A model generated the notes under the pieces. It did no database searches. It had not been told where the DNA came from and saw only the letters and a list, made by a program, of their open reading frames with translations. DNA of 64,000 nucleotides, taken from positions 866,001 to 930,000 of the forward strand of contig CP168152.1 of the NCBI GenBank assembly GCA_041545745.1, written 5' to 3'. The position numbers and the translations under genes were made by a program. The stretch is from Stenotrophomonas indicatrix (GTDB lineage Bacteria > Pseudomonadota > Gammaproteobacteria > Xanthomonadales > Xanthomonadaceae). Shown here piece by piece: positions 1 through 10,756 of the stretch; position 1 is the stretch's first letter, and each line of letters begins with the position of its first letter.

Positions 1-2283
1 CTCACCGAGGCCGAAGCCGAAGTGCTGGAAATCCAGGAGCAGTACCAGTCGGGCCTGGTCACCGCCGGCGAGCGCTACAACAAGGTGGTCGACATCTGGT
101 CGCGCACCAATGAGCGCATCGCCAAGGCGATGATGGACACCATCGGTACCGAGAAGGTCATCAATGCCAAGGGCGAGACCATCGACCAGAAGTCGATGAA
201 CTCCCTGTACATCATGGCCGACTCCGGTGCACGAGGCAGCCAGGCGCAGATCCGTCAGCTGGCCGGCATGCGTGGCCTGATGGCCCGTCCCGATGGCTCG
301 ATCATCGAGACGCCCATCAAGGCGAACTTCCGCGAAGGCCTGAACGTGCAGGAGTACTTCAACTCCACCCACGGTGCCCGTAAGGGTCTGGCCGATACCG
401 CGCTGAAGACCGCGAACTCGGGTTACCTGACCCGTCGTCTGGTCGACGTGGCGCAGGACGTGGTGATCACCGAGGTGGATTGCGGTACCACCGAAGGCCT
501 GATCATGACCCCGATCGTCGAAGGCGGTGACGTGGTCGAGCCGTTGAAGGATCGCGTGCTGGGTCGCGTGGTTGCCGAGGACGTGTTCCTGCCGGGCAAC
601 GACGAAGATCCGATCGTCACCCGCAACACCCTGCTCGACGAAGCCTGGGTCGCCAAGCTTGAAGAGGCCAGCGTGCAGACCATCAAGGTCCGCTCGACGA
701 TCTCCTGCGAATCGGCCTTCGGCGTCTGCGGTCGCTGCTACGGCCGCGATCTGGCCCGTGGCCACCTGGTCAACATCGGTGAAGCGGTCGGCGTCATCGC
801 CGCCCAGTCCATCGGTGAGCCGGGTACCCAGCTGACGATGCGTACGTTCCACATCGGTGGTGCGGCATCGCGAGCTGCTGCGGTCGACAACATCACCGTC
901 AAGACCACCGGCTCGGTCAAGTTCAGCAACCTCAAGTCGGTGGCCCATGCCAACGGCTCGCTGGTCGCCGTGTCGCGCTCGGGCGAAATGTCGGTGCTCG
1001 ATGCGCACGGCCGTGAGCGTGAGCGTTACAAGCTGCCGTACGGCGCAACCATCACCTCCAAGGACGGTGATGCGGTCAAGGCTGGCCAGACCGTGGCCAA
1101 CTGGGATCCGCATAACCACCCGATCGTTTCGGAAGTGGCTGGTTTCATCCGCTTCATCGACTTCGTCGACGGCATCACCGTCATCGAGAAGACCGATGAG
1201 CTGACCGGCCTGGCGTCGCGCGAAATCACCGACCCGAAGCGCCGCGGCGCCCAGGCGAAGGATCTGCGCCCGATCGTCCGCATCGTCGATGGCAAGGGCA
1301 ACGACCTGTCGATTCCGGGCACCGATCTGCCGGCGCAGTACCTGCTGCCGCCGCGCTCGATCGTCAACCTGCAGGACGGCGCTGCCGTCGGCGTGGGTGA
1401 CGTGGTTGCCAAGATCCCGCAGGAAGCGTCCAAGACCCGCGACATCACCGGTGGTCTGCCGCGCGTGGCCGATCTGTTCGAAGCGCGCAAGCCGAAGGAT
1501 CCGGCGGTGCTGGCCGAGCGTTCGGGCATCATCAGCTTCGGCAAGGACACCAAGGGCAAGCAGCGCCTGATCATCAAGGACACCGATGGTTCGGAACACG
1601 AAGAGCTGATTCCGAAGTACCGTCAGGTCATCGTGTTCGAAGGTGAGCACGTGACCAAGGGCGAAACGATCGTCGACGGCGAGCCGAGCCCGCAGGACAT
1701 CCTGCGTCTGCTGGGTGTCGAGCCGCTGGCCGCCTATCTGGTCAAGGAAATCCAGGACGTGTACCGCCTGCAGGGCGTGAAGATCAACGACAAGCACATC
1801 GAGGTGATCACCCGCCAGATGCTGCGCAAGGTCGAGATCACCGATCAGGGCAGCAGCAAGTTCCTGAACGGCGAACAGGTCGAGCGCCAGCGCGTCATCG
1901 AGGAAAATGCACGCCTGACCACCCGCAACGAGCTGATCGCTCGTTTCGATCCGGTCCTGCTGGGCATCACCAAGGCCTCGCTGGCAACCGAGTCGTTCAT
2001 CTCGGCCGCTTCCTTCCAGGAAACCACCCGCGTGCTGACCGAGGCTGCCGTCCGTGGCACCAAGGACAACCTGCGCGGCCTGAAGGAAAACGTGATCGTC
2101 GGCCGTCTGATCCCGGCCGGTACCGGTCTGTCGTACCACGCCAACCGCCGCCGCAACGCGAGCGGGCTGACCGACTCGGAAATGCAGACCCTTGCCGGTA
2201 CCCCGGCAGCTGCGGCCCCCGTGGCCGTGGCAGCACCGGAAGTGGTGGTGGAATCGACCGACGCCGAGCAGGCCGAGGATTGA
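1..2283 (+). CDS. rpoC: RNA polymerase beta' subunit, C-terminal part (5' end outside window)
   Basis: This is the C-terminal ~760 residues of the beta' subunit of RNA polymerase. The reading frame is open from base 1, so the gene starts upstream of the window. The first visible residues ([14 protein letters not shown]) and the stretch [15 protein letters not shown] match the trigger-loop and bridge region of the family. The second zinc site is present: VDCGTTE, then [16 protein letters not shown], giving four cysteines. The nearby [19 protein letters not shown] segment is highly conserved. The C-terminus carries an Ala/Pro/Val-rich acidic tail. The gene normally follows rpoB in the rplKAJL-rpoBC cluster, which would lie off the left edge. 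Identity is certain; only the start is missing. Confidence 0.98.
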   Translation, partial: LTEAEAEVLEIQEQYQSGLVTAGERYNKVVDIWSRTNERIAKAMMDTIGTEKVINAKGETIDQKSMNSLYIMADSGARGSQAQIRQLAGMRGLMARPDGSIIETPIKANFREGLNVQEYFNSTHGARKGLADTALKTANSGYLTRRLVDVAQDVVITEVDCGTTEGLIMTPIVEGGDVVEPLKDRVLGRVVAEDVFLPGNDEDPIVTRNTLLDEAWVAKLEEASVQTIKVRSTISCESAFGVCGRCYGRDLARGHLVNIGEAVGVIAAQSIGEPGTQLTMRTFHIGGAASRAAAVDNITVKTTGSVKFSNLKSVAHANGSLVAVSRSGEMSVLDAHGRERERYKLPYGATITSKDGDAVKAGQTVANWDPHNHPIVSEVAGFIRFIDFVDGITVIEKTDELTGLASREITDPKRRGAQAKDLRPIVRIVDGKGNDLSIPGTDLPAQYLLPPRSIVNLQDGAAVGVGDVVAKIPQEASKTRDITGGLPRVADLFEARKPKDPAVLAERSGIISFGKDTKGKQRLIIKDTDGSEHEELIPKYRQVIVFEGEHVTKGETIVDGEPSPQDILRLLGVEPLAAYLVKEIQDVYRLQGVKINDKHIEVITRQMLRKVEITDQGSSKFLNGEQVERQRVIEENARLTTRNELIARFDPVLLGITKASLATESFISAASFQETTRVLTEAAVRGTKDNLRGLKENVIVGRLIPAGTGLSYHANRRRNASGLTDSEMQTLAGTPAAAAPVAVAAPEVVVESTDAEQAED

Positions 2284-2394
2284 TCGGCCGGTCCGGCTTC
2301 GGTCGGACCTCGATCGGGCAGGGGGCGGCCATCGACCGGTCCCTGCTGCATGCTCCGGCTCCGTGCCGGACAAGCATCACGCAGGACCGGTTTT
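2281..2394 (+). terminator. hairpins after rpoC, probable terminator
   Basis: Two stem-loops follow the rpoC stop. The first (about 2281-2316) has a GGTCCG/CGGACC core and no T-run. The second (about 2335-2394) has ACCGGTCC pairing with GGACCGGT around an inner TCCGGC/GCCGGA hairpin, and runs into TTTT. It probably ends the rpoBC transcript. The rest of the 394-base gap to rpsL holds a promoter and leader but no gene. Confidence 0.55.
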
Positions 2395-2557
2395 GGCCGG
2401 AACTGCACTCGAAGGCACAGGCCGCTGGTCTGTTCGCCTTCGATGAGGTAGGATGCCGCCCGGCCCAGCGATGGGTCGGGCGACAACCTGAACGGGGGGC
2501 ATGGAGAAGGCTCCCCTGTAACGGCCCAGGATCAGGGCTGGCTTGGCGTGTGCGCAT

Positions 2558-2587
2558 TTGACCGCGTTTTCGCCAGGTTGCTACAAT
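2558..2587 (+). promoter_or_regulatory. promoter of the str operon (rpsL)
   Basis: TTGACC at 2558-2563 and TACAAT at 2582-2587 are separated by 18 bases, a good sigma-70-type match about 90 bases before rpsL. The leader between them and the gene contains two hairpins: about 2598-2619 (GCAGGC/GCCTGC with a T-rich loop) and about 2641-2657 (GGCCG/CGGCC with a T-rich loop). A role for these in control of the operon is only a guess. Confidence 0.7.
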
Positions 2588-2677
2588 CGTCTGTCTCAGC
2601 AGGCCGGTTTTTCGCCTGCTCGCACATATCCGCATTCATGGCCGGTTTTTTTCGGCCTCTCTCAGAAGAACATACTG

Positions 2678-3052
2678 ATGGCGACGATCAATCAGCTTGT
2701 CCGCAAGCCGCGGCAGGCAACCACTTATAAGAGCGCCTCGCCGGCTCTCGAAAAGTGCCCCCAGCGCCGTGGCGTCTGCACGCGCGTTTATACCACTACT
2801 CCGAAGAAGCCGAACTCGGCGCTTCGCAAGGTTGCCAAGGTTCGCCTGACCAACCAGGAAGAAGTGATTTCCTACATCGGCGGTGAAGGCCACAACCTGC
2901 AGGAGCACTCCGTGGTCCTGATCCGTGGCGGTCGCGTCAAGGATCTGCCGGGTGTGCGTTACCACACCGTTCGTGGTTCGCTCGACGCCTCCGGCGTTGC
3001 CAAGCGTCGCCAGGGCCGTTCCAAGTACGGCGCCAAGCGTCCGAAGAGCTAA
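2678..3052 (+). CDS. rpsL: 30S ribosomal protein S12
   Basis: S12 is a decoding-centre protein of the small subunit. The 124-residue product begins [10 protein letters not shown] and ends YGAKRPKS, the normal family length. The ATG at 2678 is chosen over an in-frame upstream start because only it gives the standard N-terminus. The two loops linked to streptomycin resistance read [11 protein letters not shown] and [13 protein letters not shown], with the wild-type lysines in both, so no rpsL streptomycin-resistance change is visible. It is the first gene of the str operon, 12 bases ahead of rpsG. Confidence 0.98.
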   Translation: MATINQLVRKPRQATTYKSASPALEKCPQRRGVCTRVYTTTPKKPNSALRKVAKVRLTNQEEVISYIGGEGHNLQEHSVVLIRGGRVKDLPGVRYHTVRGSLDASGVAKRRQGRSKYGAKRPKS

Positions 3053-3064
3053 GGGAAAGCACAC

Positions 3065-3532
3065 ATGTCTCGTAAAGGTAATACGCCGCAGCGCGCAGTC
3101 CTGCCGGATCCGAAGCACGGAAGCGAAACCATCGCCCGTTTCATCAACATGGTGATGCTGAGCGGCAAGAAGTCGGTCGCTGAAAAGATCGTCTACGGCG
3201 CCATGGACGTGATCGGTGAGAAGAACCCGAATTCCGTCGAGCTGGTTCAGAAGGCTCTGGAAAACGTGGCTCCGTCGGTCGAAGTCAAGTCCCGCCGTGT
3301 CGGTGGTGCCACCTATCAGGTGCCGGTCGAAGTGCGCGCCTCGCGCAAGATGGCCCTGGCCATGCGTTGGCTGATCGACTCCGCGCGCAAGCGTGGTGAG
3401 AACACCATGCCGAAGAAGCTGGCCGCTGAGCTGATCGACGCTGCGGAAAACCGTGGCGGCGCCATCAAGAAGCGCGAAGAAACCCACCGCATGGCCGAAG
3501 CCAACAAGGCATTCGCCCACTACCGCTGGTGA
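3065..3532 (+). CDS. rpsG: 30S ribosomal protein S7
   Basis: S7 nucleates assembly of the 30S head and contacts the 3' domain of 16S rRNA. The product is 155 residues ([20 protein letters not shown] to FAHYRW), the usual bacterial length. It lies 12 bases after rpsL with no promoter between them, so the two are cotranscribed. In E. coli S7 is the translational repressor of this operon; whether the same holds here cannot be read from the sequence. Confidence 0.98.
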   Translation: MSRKGNTPQRAVLPDPKHGSETIARFINMVMLSGKKSVAEKIVYGAMDVIGEKNPNSVELVQKALENVAPSVEVKSRRVGGATYQVPVEVRASRKMALAMRWLIDSARKRGENTMPKKLAAELIDAAENRGGAIKKREETHRMAEANKAFAHYRW

Positions 3533-3557
3533 GTTTGACGGCCTTGTAAAACAGGCA

Positions 3558-3630
3558 GGGCAGTACCATCTCGGTGCTGCCTCGCGGCCCCAGAAGGGCT
3601 GCGCCAATCCGAAGGCCGCCGAAAGGCGGC
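3558..3630 (+). promoter_or_regulatory. intercistronic hairpins between rpsG and fusA
   Basis: The 138-base rpsG-fusA gap holds two stem-loops. One is GGCAGTACC paired with GGTGCTGCC (about 3558-3580, one G-T pair). The other is GCCGCC-GAAA-GGCGGC at 3615-3630 with a GNRA tetraloop. No T-run follows either, so they are more likely RNA-processing or regulatory structures than terminators. Confidence 0.4.
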
Positions 3631-3670
3631 GTTCGGCCATCCGAAATCCAAGAAATCTGAGAGGCTCCCC

Positions 3671-5812
3671 GTGGCCCGTTCCACTCCCATCGAGCGTTAC
3701 CGCAATTTCGGCATCATGGCTCACATCGATGCCGGCAAGACCACCACGTCCGAGCGCATCCTGTTCTACACCGGCAAGAGCCACAAGATCGGTGAAGTGC
3801 ATGACGGCGCCGCCACCATGGACTGGATGGAGCAGGAGCAGGAGCGTGGCATCACGATCCAGTCCGCTGCGACCACCGCGTTCTGGAAGGGCATGGACAA
3901 GTCCCTGCCGGAGCACCGCTTCAACATCATCGACACCCCCGGGCACGTCGACTTCACCATCGAAGTGGAGCGCTCGCTGCGCGTGCTCGACGGTGCCGTC
4001 TTCGTGCTGTGTGCCGTCGGTGGCGTGCAGCCGCAGTCGGAAACCGTGTGGCGCCAGGCCAACCGTTACAAGGTGCCGCGCATCGCGTTCGTCAACAAGA
4101 TGGACCGTACCGGCGCCAACTTCAGCAAGGTCGTCGGCCAGCTGAAGGCGAAGCTGGGCGCCAAGGCCGTTCCGATGCAGCTGCCGATCGGCGCTGAGGA
4201 AGGCTTCAAGGGCGTCGTCGATCTGCTGAAGATGAAGGCCATCCATTGGGATGAGGCTTCGCAGGGCATGAAGTTCGAGTACAGCGATGTGCCGGCCGAC
4301 CTGCTGGCTGAAGCGACCGAAGCCCGTACCTTCATGATCGAAGCGGCTGCCGAAGCCAGCGAAGAGCTGATGGACAAGTACCTGGGTGGCGATGAGCTGA
4401 CCGAGGCCGAGATCATCGAAGCCCTGCGCGTGCGCACCCTGGCGACCGACATCGTGCCGATGTACTGCGGCTCGGCGTTCAAGAACAAGGGCGTGCAGGC
4501 CATGCTGGACGGCGTGATCCAGCTGCTGCCGTCGCCGATCGACGTGCCGGACGTGACCGGTACCGACGTTGACGATGAAACCAAGGAAATGAGCCGCAAG
4601 TCTGATGACAAGGCTCCGTTCTCGGCCCTGGCCTTCAAGATCATCACCGACCCGTTCGTCGGCGCGCTGACCTTCTTCCGTGTCTACTCGGGCACGCTGA
4701 ATGCAGGCGACCAGCTGCTGAACTCGGTGAAGGGCAAGAAGGAGCGCATCGGCCGTATCCTGCAGATGCACTCCAACAACCGCGAAGAAATCAAGGAAGT
4801 TCTGGCCGGCGACATCGCCGCCGCCGTGGGCCTGAAGGACACCACCACGGGTGACACCCTGTGCTCCATGGATCAGCCGATCATCCTCGAGCGCATGGTG
4901 TTCCCGGAGCCGGTCATCTCGATGGCTGTCGAGCCGAAGACCAAGTCCGATCAGGAAAAGATGGGTCTGGCACTGGGTCGTCTGGCGCAGGAAGATCCGT
5001 CGTTCCGCGTCAAGACCGACGAAGAATCCGGCCAGACCATCATCTCGGGCATGGGCGAGCTGCACCTGGACATCATCGTTGACCGCATGAAGCGCGAGTT
5101 CAACGTTGAAGCCAACGTCGGCAAGCCGCAGGTGGCGTACCGCGAAACGATCACCCTGTCGGACGTGAAGTCGGACTACAAGCACGCCAAGCAGTCCGGT
5201 GGTAAGGGTCAGTACGGTCACGTCGTGATCGAGCTGTCGCCGATCACCGAGGCCGATCGTGCAGATCCGAAGATCGCCGCTGGCATCAAGGACGACTTCC
5301 TGTTCATCAACGACATCACCGGTGGCGTGATTCCGAAGGAATTCATCCCGTCGATTGAAAAGGGCCTGCGCGAAACCATCACCAGCGGTCCGCTGGCGGG
5401 CTTCCCGGTCGTGGACGTCAAGGTGAAGCTGGTGTTCGGCTCGTACCACGACGTCGACTCCTCGGAAATGGCGTTCAAGCTCGCTTCCTCGATGGCCTTC
5501 AAGGAAGGCTTCCGCAAGGCCAAGCCGGTCCTGCTGGAGCCGATCATGAAGGTCGAGATCGTGACCCCGGAGGATTACCAGGGTGACGTGATGGGCGACG
5601 TCAGCCGTCGTCGCGGCGTTCTGCAGGGTTCTGATACCACCGGTGACGGTTCGGCCAGCATCATCAACGCGATGATTCCGCTGGGCGAAATGTTTGGCTA
5701 CGCGACCTCGCTGCGTTCGCAGACCCAGGGCCGCGCCACCTTCACGATGGAATTTGACCACTACGAGCCGGCGCCGAACAACATCGCCGACGAAGTCATG
5801 AAGAAGGCCTGA
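3671..5812 (+). CDS. fusA: translation elongation factor G
   Basis: EF-G is the GTPase that drives translocation and, with RRF, ribosome recycling. The 713-residue product has the family layout: GTPase domain with P-loop AHIDAGKT near residue 17, DTPGHVDF and NKMD motifs, then domains II-V. It starts with GTG ([16 protein letters not shown]), preceded by a GAGAGG ribosome-binding site. It is the third gene of the str operon, and a short hairpin at its stop codon separates it from tuf. Confidence 0.98.
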   Translation: MARSTPIERYRNFGIMAHIDAGKTTTSERILFYTGKSHKIGEVHDGAATMDWMEQEQERGITIQSAATTAFWKGMDKSLPEHRFNIIDTPGHVDFTIEVERSLRVLDGAVFVLCAVGGVQPQSETVWRQANRYKVPRIAFVNKMDRTGANFSKVVGQLKAKLGAKAVPMQLPIGAEEGFKGVVDLLKMKAIHWDEASQGMKFEYSDVPADLLAEATEARTFMIEAAAEASEELMDKYLGGDELTEAEIIEALRVRTLATDIVPMYCGSAFKNKGVQAMLDGVIQLLPSPIDVPDVTGTDVDDETKEMSRKSDDKAPFSALAFKIITDPFVGALTFFRVYSGTLNAGDQLLNSVKGKKERIGRILQMHSNNREEIKEVLAGDIAAAVGLKDTTTGDTLCSMDQPIILERMVFPEPVISMAVEPKTKSDQEKMGLALGRLAQEDPSFRVKTDEESGQTIISGMGELHLDIIVDRMKREFNVEANVGKPQVAYRETITLSDVKSDYKHAKQSGGKGQYGHVVIELSPITEADRADPKIAAGIKDDFLFINDITGGVIPKEFIPSIEKGLRETITSGPLAGFPVVDVKVKLVFGSYHDVDSSEMAFKLASSMAFKEGFRKAKPVLLEPIMKVEIVTPEDYQGDVMGDVSRRRGVLQGSDTTGDGSASIINAMIPLGEMFGYATSLRSQTQGRATFTMEFDHYEPAPNNIADEVMKKA

Positions 5813-5826
5813 GCGTAACGCTCAGG
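5808..5826 (+). promoter_or_regulatory. hairpin over the fusA stop codon
   Basis: CCTGAGCG-TAA-CGCTCAGG forms an 8-bp perfect stem that includes the fusA TGA. There is no T-run. It may set the ratio of fusA to tuf transcript by processing or attenuation; this is inference. Confidence 0.35.
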
Positions 5827-5864
5827 TCCTCCAAACCACTTACGAACCAATAAGGTAGAAAGAA

Positions 5865-7055
5865 ATGGCAAAGGGTAAGTTCGAGCGCACCAAGCCGCAC
5901 GTCAACGTCGGCACCATCGGTCACGTCGATCACGGCAAGACCACGCTGACCGCCGCACTGACCAAGATTGGTGCCGAGCGCTTCGGTGGCGAGTTCAAGG
6001 ATTACTCCGCGATCGACGCCGCGCCGGAAGAAAAGGCACGTGGCATCACGATCTCGACCGCGCACGTCGAATACGAATCCACCGTTCGTCACTACGCCCA
6101 CGTCGATTGCCCGGGCCATGCTGACTACGTCAAGAACATGATCACCGGTGCTGCCCAGATGGACGGCGCGATCCTGGTGTGCTCGGCCGCTGACGGCCCG
6201 ATGCCGCAGACTCGCGAGCACATCCTGCTGTCGCGTCAGGTCGGCGTGCCGTACATCGTCGTGTTCCTGAACAAGGCCGACATGGTTGACGATGCCGAGC
6301 TGCTGGAACTGGTCGAAATGGAAGTCCGCGAGCTGCTGAGCAAGTACGACTTCCCGGGCGACGACACCCCGATCATCTCGGGTTCGGCCCGTCTGGCGCT
6401 GGAAGGCGACCAGAGCGAAATCGGCGTACCGGCCGTCATCAAGCTGGTCGAGGCGCTGGACACCTGGATCCCGACCCCGGAGCGTGACGTCGACAAGGCA
6501 TTCCTGATGCCGGTCGAAGACGTGTTCTCGATCTCGGGCCGTGGCACCGTGGTGACCGGTCGTATCGAGCGCGGCGTGATCAAGGTCGGCGAAGAAATCG
6601 AAATCGTCGGCATCCGTCCGGTGCAGAAGACCACCGTGACCGGCGTGGAAATGTTCCGCAAGCTGCTGGACCAGGGTCAGGCAGGCGACAACGCCGGTCT
6701 GCTGCTGCGCGGCACCAAGCGTGACGACGTCGAGCGTGGCCAGGTTCTGGCCAAGCCGGGTTCGATCAAGCCGCACACCAAGTTCGACGCCGAAGTCTAC
6801 GTTCTGTCGAAGGATGAAGGCGGCCGTCACACCCCGTTCTTCAAGGGCTACCGTCCGCAGTTCTACTTCCGTACCACCGACATCACCGGTGCGGTCGAGC
6901 TGCCGGAAGGCGTCGAGATGGTGATGCCGGGCGACAACATCAAGATGGTTGTCACCCTGATCAACCCGGTCGCCATGGACGCCGGCCTGCGCTTCGCGAT
7001 CCGCGAAGGTGGTCGTACCGTCGGTGCTGGCGTGGTTGCCACCATCCTCGAGTAA
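5865..7055 (+). CDS. tuf: translation elongation factor Tu
   Basis: EF-Tu carries aminoacyl-tRNA to the ribosome as a GTP complex. The 396-residue product begins [20 protein letters not shown] and has the P-loop [16 protein letters not shown] and NKAD motifs, then the two beta-barrel domains. It closes the str operon, as in E. coli tufA. Gammaproteobacteria often carry a second identical copy near secE-nusG; that region is not in this window. Confidence 0.98.
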   Translation: MAKGKFERTKPHVNVGTIGHVDHGKTTLTAALTKIGAERFGGEFKDYSAIDAAPEEKARGITISTAHVEYESTVRHYAHVDCPGHADYVKNMITGAAQMDGAILVCSAADGPMPQTREHILLSRQVGVPYIVVFLNKADMVDDAELLELVEMEVRELLSKYDFPGDDTPIISGSARLALEGDQSEIGVPAVIKLVEALDTWIPTPERDVDKAFLMPVEDVFSISGRGTVVTGRIERGVIKVGEEIEIVGIRPVQKTTVTGVEMFRKLLDQGQAGDNAGLLLRGTKRDDVERGQVLAKPGSIKPHTKFDAEVYVLSKDEGGRHTPFFKGYRPQFYFRTTDITGAVELPEGVEMVMPGDNIKMVVTLINPVAMDAGLRFAIREGGRTVGAGVVATILE

Positions 7056-7070
7056 TCTGCTAGACTCTGC

Positions 7071-7102
7071 GCCCCGATGTTGCCTGGGTAGGGCATCGGG
7101 GC
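7071..7102 (+). terminator. hairpin after tuf
   Basis: GCCCCGATG at 7071-7079 pairs perfectly with CATCGGGGC at 7094-7102 around a 14-base loop, 15 bases after the tuf stop. No T-run follows, so it is either a factor-assisted terminator or a 3'-end stabilising stem. The 333-base tuf-rpsJ gap otherwise holds the rpsJ promoter and leader. Confidence 0.45.
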
Positions 7103-7193
7103 GTATCAAACGGGAAAGTAGGCACAGGATGTGCCTTGTGTTCCCCGGACCAGGAAGGGTCAATGCCATTCAGGCGGCGTCAACAGGAGACTG

Positions 7194-7222
7194 TTGACAG
7201 CTGCCTTGCGTGCCATTATGCT
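7194..7222 (+). promoter_or_regulatory. promoter of the S10 operon (rpsJ)
   Basis: A consensus TTGACA at 7194-7199, a 17-base spacer and TATGCT at 7217-7222 form the best sigma-70 promoter match seen in the window. It implies a leader of about 160 bases before rpsJ, with at least one hairpin (CGGCC 7289-7293 with GGCCG 7306-7310). In E. coli an S10 leader is the target of L4 autoregulation; similarity to that leader was not established here. Confidence 0.75.
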
Positions 7223-7388
7223 TCTCCGTCTGGGCAGGCCAGTTTCATGGGTCTGCCTATGCATTTGGGGTCTACGGATTGACCTTGTCGGCCTGCGGGA
7301 ATGCGGGCCGTCTGTATTCAGGGATTTCATGGGGCAAAGCAACCCAGAGGCTTTGTCTGTCGCTCTTTTATCGAAGGAACCTACCGCC

Positions 7389-7700
7389 ATGGCGGACCAA
7401 AAGATCCGGATCCGGCTGAAAGCGTTCGATCATCGTCTGATCGACCGTTCGGCCAGCGAGATCGTTGAGACGGCGAAGCGGACCGGCGCGCAAGTGCGTG
7501 GCCCGATCCCGCTGCCGACCAAGATCGAGCGTTACACCATCCTCGTCTCCCCGCACGTCGACAAGGACGCGCGTGACCAGTACGAGACCCGCACGCACAA
7601 GCGCGTGCTCGATATCGTTGACCCGAATGACAAGACCGTGGACGCGCTGATGAAGCTCGAACTGGCTGCCGGCGTCGACGTTCAGATCAAGCTGACCTGA
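7389..7700 (+). CDS. rpsJ: 30S ribosomal protein S10 / NusE
   Basis: S10 is a 30S head protein and, as NusE, part of the antitermination complex with NusB. The 103-residue product ([15 protein letters not shown] to VDVQIKLT) is exactly the family length. The start at 7389 is preceded by GAAGGAACC. It is the first gene of the S10 operon, transcribed from the promoter at about 7.2 kb, with rplC 11 bases downstream. Confidence 0.98.
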   Translation: MADQKIRIRLKAFDHRLIDRSASEIVETAKRTGAQVRGPIPLPTKIERYTILVSPHVDKDARDQYETRTHKRVLDIVDPNDKTVDALMKLELAAGVDVQIKLT

Positions 7701-7711
7701 GGACTACGACC

Positions 7712-8362
7712 ATGACGAAGAAATATTCGTTGGGCTTCGTGGGCCGCAAGGCTGGCATGAGCCGCGTGTTTACCGAAGATGGCCGTTCCATCCCGGTGAC
7801 CCTGATCGAAGCAACCCCCAACCGCATCGCGCAGATCAAGACCGTCGAAGCTGACGGCTACAGCGCCGTGCAGGTGACCGTCGGCGCGCGTCGCGCTGCC
7901 CTGGTCAACAAGCCGGAAGCCGGCCACTTCGCCAAGGCGAAAGTGGAAGCGGGCCGTGGCCTGTGGGAATTCCGCGTTGAAGACGCCCAGCTCGGCGATT
8001 TCGCCGTTGGTGGCGAAGTCAAGGCGGACATCTTTGAAGTCGGCCAGATCGTCGACGTCCAGGGTGTCACCAAGGGTAAGGGCTTCCAGGGCACCATCAA
8101 GCGCTACAACTTCCGCATGGGTGACGCTACCCACGGCAACTCGCTGTCGCATCGCGCGCCGGGTTCGCTGGGTCAGCGCCAGACGCCCGGCCGCGTGTTC
8201 CCGGGCAAGAAGATGTCCGGTCACATGGGTTCGGTGCAGCAGAGCACCCAGAACCTGGAAGTTGTCAAGGTCGACGTCGAGCGCGGTCTGATCGCAGTTC
8301 GCGGCGCCGTTCCGGGCGCGGCGGGTGGCGACGTGATCGTCCGTCCGGCGAGCAAGGCATAA
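7712..8362 (+). CDS. rplC: 50S ribosomal protein L3
   Basis: L3 is an early 50S assembly protein with a loop reaching the peptidyl transferase centre. The product is 216 residues. The [18 protein letters not shown] segment holds the glutamine that PrmB methylates in E. coli. Second gene of the S10 operon. Confidence 0.98.
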   Translation: MTKKYSLGFVGRKAGMSRVFTEDGRSIPVTLIEATPNRIAQIKTVEADGYSAVQVTVGARRAALVNKPEAGHFAKAKVEAGRGLWEFRVEDAQLGDFAVGGEVKADIFEVGQIVDVQGVTKGKGFQGTIKRYNFRMGDATHGNSLSHRAPGSLGQRQTPGRVFPGKKMSGHMGSVQQSTQNLEVVKVDVERGLIAVRGAVPGAAGGDVIVRPASKA

Positions 8363-8374
8363 GGAGAGATGACG

Positions 8375-8980
8375 ATGGAACTCGTTATCACGGGTAGCAA
8401 TAACAAGGTCTCGGTCTCCGACGCCGTGTTCGGTCGCGATTTCAGCGAAGATCTGGTTCACCAGGTCGTCGTTGCTTACCGCAACGCCGGTCGCGCCGGC
8501 ACCAAGGCGCAGAAGACTCGCTCCGAAGTGGCAGGTACCACCAAGAAGTCGAAGAAGCAGAAGGGCGGCGGCGCGCGTCATGGCGCACTGACGGCTCCGA
8601 TCTTCGTCGGCGGCGGTGTCACCTTCGCGGCAAAGCCGCGCAGCTTCGAGCAGAAGGTCAATCGTAAGCAGTACCGTGCCGCCATGTGCGCGATCCTGTC
8701 CGAGCTGAACCGTCAGGGCCGTCTGACCATCGTGGAGTCCTTCGATGTCGAAGCGACCAACACGAAGGCTCTGATCGCCAAGCTGGCCGGCCTGGAAGTG
8801 GGCAAGCGCCCGCTGATCGTCACTGAAGAAGCCTCCGAGCACCTGTACCTGTCGGCGCGCAACATTCCCTACGTGGAAGTGCGTGACGTCCAGGGCCTGG
8901 ATCCGGTGTCGCTGGTCGGTGCCGACACGGTCGTCATCACCGCTGACGCGGTCAAGAAGGTCGAGGAGTGGCTGGCATGA
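8375..8980 (+). CDS. rplD: 50S ribosomal protein L4
   Basis: L4 lines the exit tunnel and in E. coli represses the S10 operon. Two in-frame ATGs exist at 8369 and 8375. The AAGGAG at 8361-8366 is only 2 bases from the first but well spaced from the second, which gives [15 protein letters not shown] and 201 residues, the E. coli length. The last codon overlaps rplW at ATGA. A basic extended loop ([14 protein letters not shown]) is present, as expected for the tunnel-reaching arm. Confidence 0.97.
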   Translation: MELVITGSNNKVSVSDAVFGRDFSEDLVHQVVVAYRNAGRAGTKAQKTRSEVAGTTKKSKKQKGGGARHGALTAPIFVGGGVTFAAKPRSFEQKVNRKQYRAAMCAILSELNRQGRLTIVESFDVEATNTKALIAKLAGLEVGKRPLIVTEEASEHLYLSARNIPYVEVRDVQGLDPVSLVGADTVVITADAVKKVEEWLA

Positions 8981-9276
8981 ACAGCAACGAAAAAATCTTC
9001 AGCGTGCTGCTCGCCCCGCGTGTCTCCGAAAAGACCGCGCGCCTGCAGGAACTCTCCAATCAGTACGTCTTCGAAATTTCGAACGAAGCCACCAAGGCCG
9101 ATGTAAAGGCCGCGGTTGAGCAGCTGTTCGACGTCAAGGTCGAAGCAGTCAACGTGGTCAACGTCAAGGGCAAGAACAAGTCCTTCCGTAACCGTGCTGG
9201 CCGCCGCGGCGATTGGCGCAAGGCGTACGTTCGCCTGGCCGACGGCCAGTCGATCGATGTAACGGCCAAGGCCTGA
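8977..9276 (+). CDS. rplW: 50S ribosomal protein L23
   Basis: L23 sits at the tunnel exit and is the docking site for trigger factor and SRP. The start is the ATG in the ATGA overlap with rplD (8977), giving [19 protein letters not shown] and 99 residues. The overlap suggests translational coupling to rplD. Confidence 0.97.
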   Translation: MNSNEKIFSVLLAPRVSEKTARLQELSNQYVFEISNEATKADVKAAVEQLFDVKVEAVNVVNVKGKNKSFRNRAGRRGDWRKAYVRLADGQSIDVTAKA

Positions 9277-9286
9277 GGTACATCCC

Positions 9287-10114
9287 ATGCCATTGATGAA
9301 ATTCAAGCCCACTTCTCCCGGTCGCCGTTCGGCCGTGCGCGTGGTTACTCCCGACCTGCACAAGGGCGCTCCGCACGCTCCGCTGGTCGAGTCGCAGAGC
9401 CGTTCGGGTGGTCGCAACCACCACGGCCGCATCACCGTGCGTCACGTCGGTGGTGGCCACAAGCAGCACTACCGCCTGATTGACTTCAAGCGCAACAAGC
9501 TGGGCATCCCGGCGCGCGTGGAACGCATCGAATACGATCCGAACCGCACCGCCCACATCGCCCTGCTGTGCTACGTCGACGGCGAGCGCCGCTACATCAT
9601 CGCCCCGAAGGGTCTGAAGGCTGGTGATCAGGTGATCGCTGGTTCGGATGCTCCGATCAAGGCGGGCAACACCCTGCCGCTGCGCAACATCCCGGTCGGT
9701 ACCACCATCCACTGCATCGAGCTGAAGCCGGGCAAGGGCGCCCAGATCGCCCGCGCTGCAGGTGCTGCCGTGCAGCTGGTTGCTCGTGAAGGCATCTACG
9801 CCACCCTGCGCCTGCGCTCGGGTGAAATGCGCAAGGTTCCGGTCGAGTGCTGCGCGACCATCGGCGAAGTCGGCAACGACGAGCACAGCCTGGAAAAGCT
9901 GGGCAAGGCCGGTGCCAAGCGCTGGCGCGGCGTCCGCCCGACCGTTCGTGGTGCTGCCATGAACCCGGTTGACCACCCGCACGGTGGTGGTGAGGCGAAG
10001 GCCGGCCAGGGTAACCCGCATCCGGTCACCCCGTGGGGTGTTCCGACCAAGGGTTACAAGACGCGCCATAACAAGCGCACTCAGCAGTTCATCGTCCGCG
10101 ATCGTAGGGGCTAA
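9287..10114 (+). CDS. rplB: 50S ribosomal protein L2
   Basis: L2 is required for subunit association and peptidyl transferase activity. The product is 275 residues ([15 protein letters not shown]). The conserved C-terminal segment [18 protein letters not shown] includes the histidine equivalent to E. coli His229. It is in the middle of the S10 operon, 10 bases after rplW. Confidence 0.98.
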   Translation: MPLMKFKPTSPGRRSAVRVVTPDLHKGAPHAPLVESQSRSGGRNHHGRITVRHVGGGHKQHYRLIDFKRNKLGIPARVERIEYDPNRTAHIALLCYVDGERRYIIAPKGLKAGDQVIAGSDAPIKAGNTLPLRNIPVGTTIHCIELKPGKGAQIARAAGAAVQLVAREGIYATLRLRSGEMRKVPVECCATIGEVGNDEHSLEKLGKAGAKRWRGVRPTVRGAAMNPVDHPHGGGEAKAGQGNPHPVTPWGVPTKGYKTRHNKRTQQFIVRDRRG

Positions 10115-10120
10115 TCGACC

Positions 10121-10390
10121 ATGGCACGTTCACTCAAGAAGGGCCCGTTTGTCGATCACCACCTGGTTGCTAAGGTGGCTGCCGCTGCGGGTAGCAAGCG
10201 TCCGATCAAGACCTGGTCGCGTCGTTCGATGATCCTGCCTGACATGGTAGGCGTCACCATTGCCGTGCATAACGGCAAGAACCACATCCCGGTTCTCGTC
10301 AACGAGAACATGGTCGGCCACAAGCTCGGCGAATTTGCCATCACCCGGACCTTCAAGGGTCACGGTGGTGACAAGAAGTCGGGCAAGTAA
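10121..10390 (+). CDS. rpsS: 30S ribosomal protein S19
   Basis: S19 binds the 16S 3' domain with S13 in the subunit head. The product is 89 residues ([19 protein letters not shown] to HGGDKKSGK). It is separated from rplB by 6 bases and from rplV by 12 bases. Confidence 0.98.
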   Translation: MARSLKKGPFVDHHLVAKVAAAAGSKRPIKTWSRRSMILPDMVGVTIAVHNGKNHIPVLVNENMVGHKLGEFAITRTFKGHGGDKKSGK

Positions 10391-10402
10391 GGAGAGATGA
10401 CA

Positions 10403-10738
10403 ATGGAAGCGAAAGCCATCCTGCGCACCGCGCGCATCTCCCCGCAGAAGGCACGTCTGGTCGCTGACCAGGTGCGCGGTCTGCCGGCCGAGCGTGCCGT
10501 CAACCTGCTGAAGTTCTCGGACAAGAAGGCTGCCCACCTGATCAAGAAGGTGGTGGAGTCGGCTATTGCAAATGCCGAGAACAACCAGGGCGCCGACGTC
10601 GACGAGCTGAAGGTTCAGACCATCATGGTAGATGAAGGTCCGACCCTGAAGCGTTTCATGGCGCGGGCGAAAGGCCGCGGTACCCGCATCCTCAAGCGCA
10701 CCAGCCACATCACTGTGGTTGTTGGCGCCGCCAAGTAA
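10403..10738 (+). CDS. rplV: 50S ribosomal protein L22
   Basis: L22 has a beta-hairpin that narrows the exit tunnel where macrolides act. Two in-frame ATGs lie at 10397 and 10403. The AAGGAGAG sequence is better spaced for 10403, which gives [20 protein letters not shown] and 111 residues. The hairpin region ([20 protein letters not shown]) looks wild type. Confidence 0.97.
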   Translation: MEAKAILRTARISPQKARLVADQVRGLPAERAVNLLKFSDKKAAHLIKKVVESAIANAENNQGADVDELKVQTIMVDEGPTLKRFMARAKGRGTRILKRTSHITVVVGAAK

Positions 10739-10756
10739 GCGGATAAGGAAAAGACC

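Noticed and set aside
2636..5761. A 1041-codon open frame on the minus strand across the str operon
   Set aside because: It is antisense to rpsL, rpsG and fusA, has no homology and reflects GC-rich codon bias in strongly expressed genes.
7056..7388. A tRNA gene in the tuf-rpsJ gap
   Set aside because: No T-loop GGTTCRA with matching acceptor stem was found. The visible structure is a hairpin plus promoter and leader.
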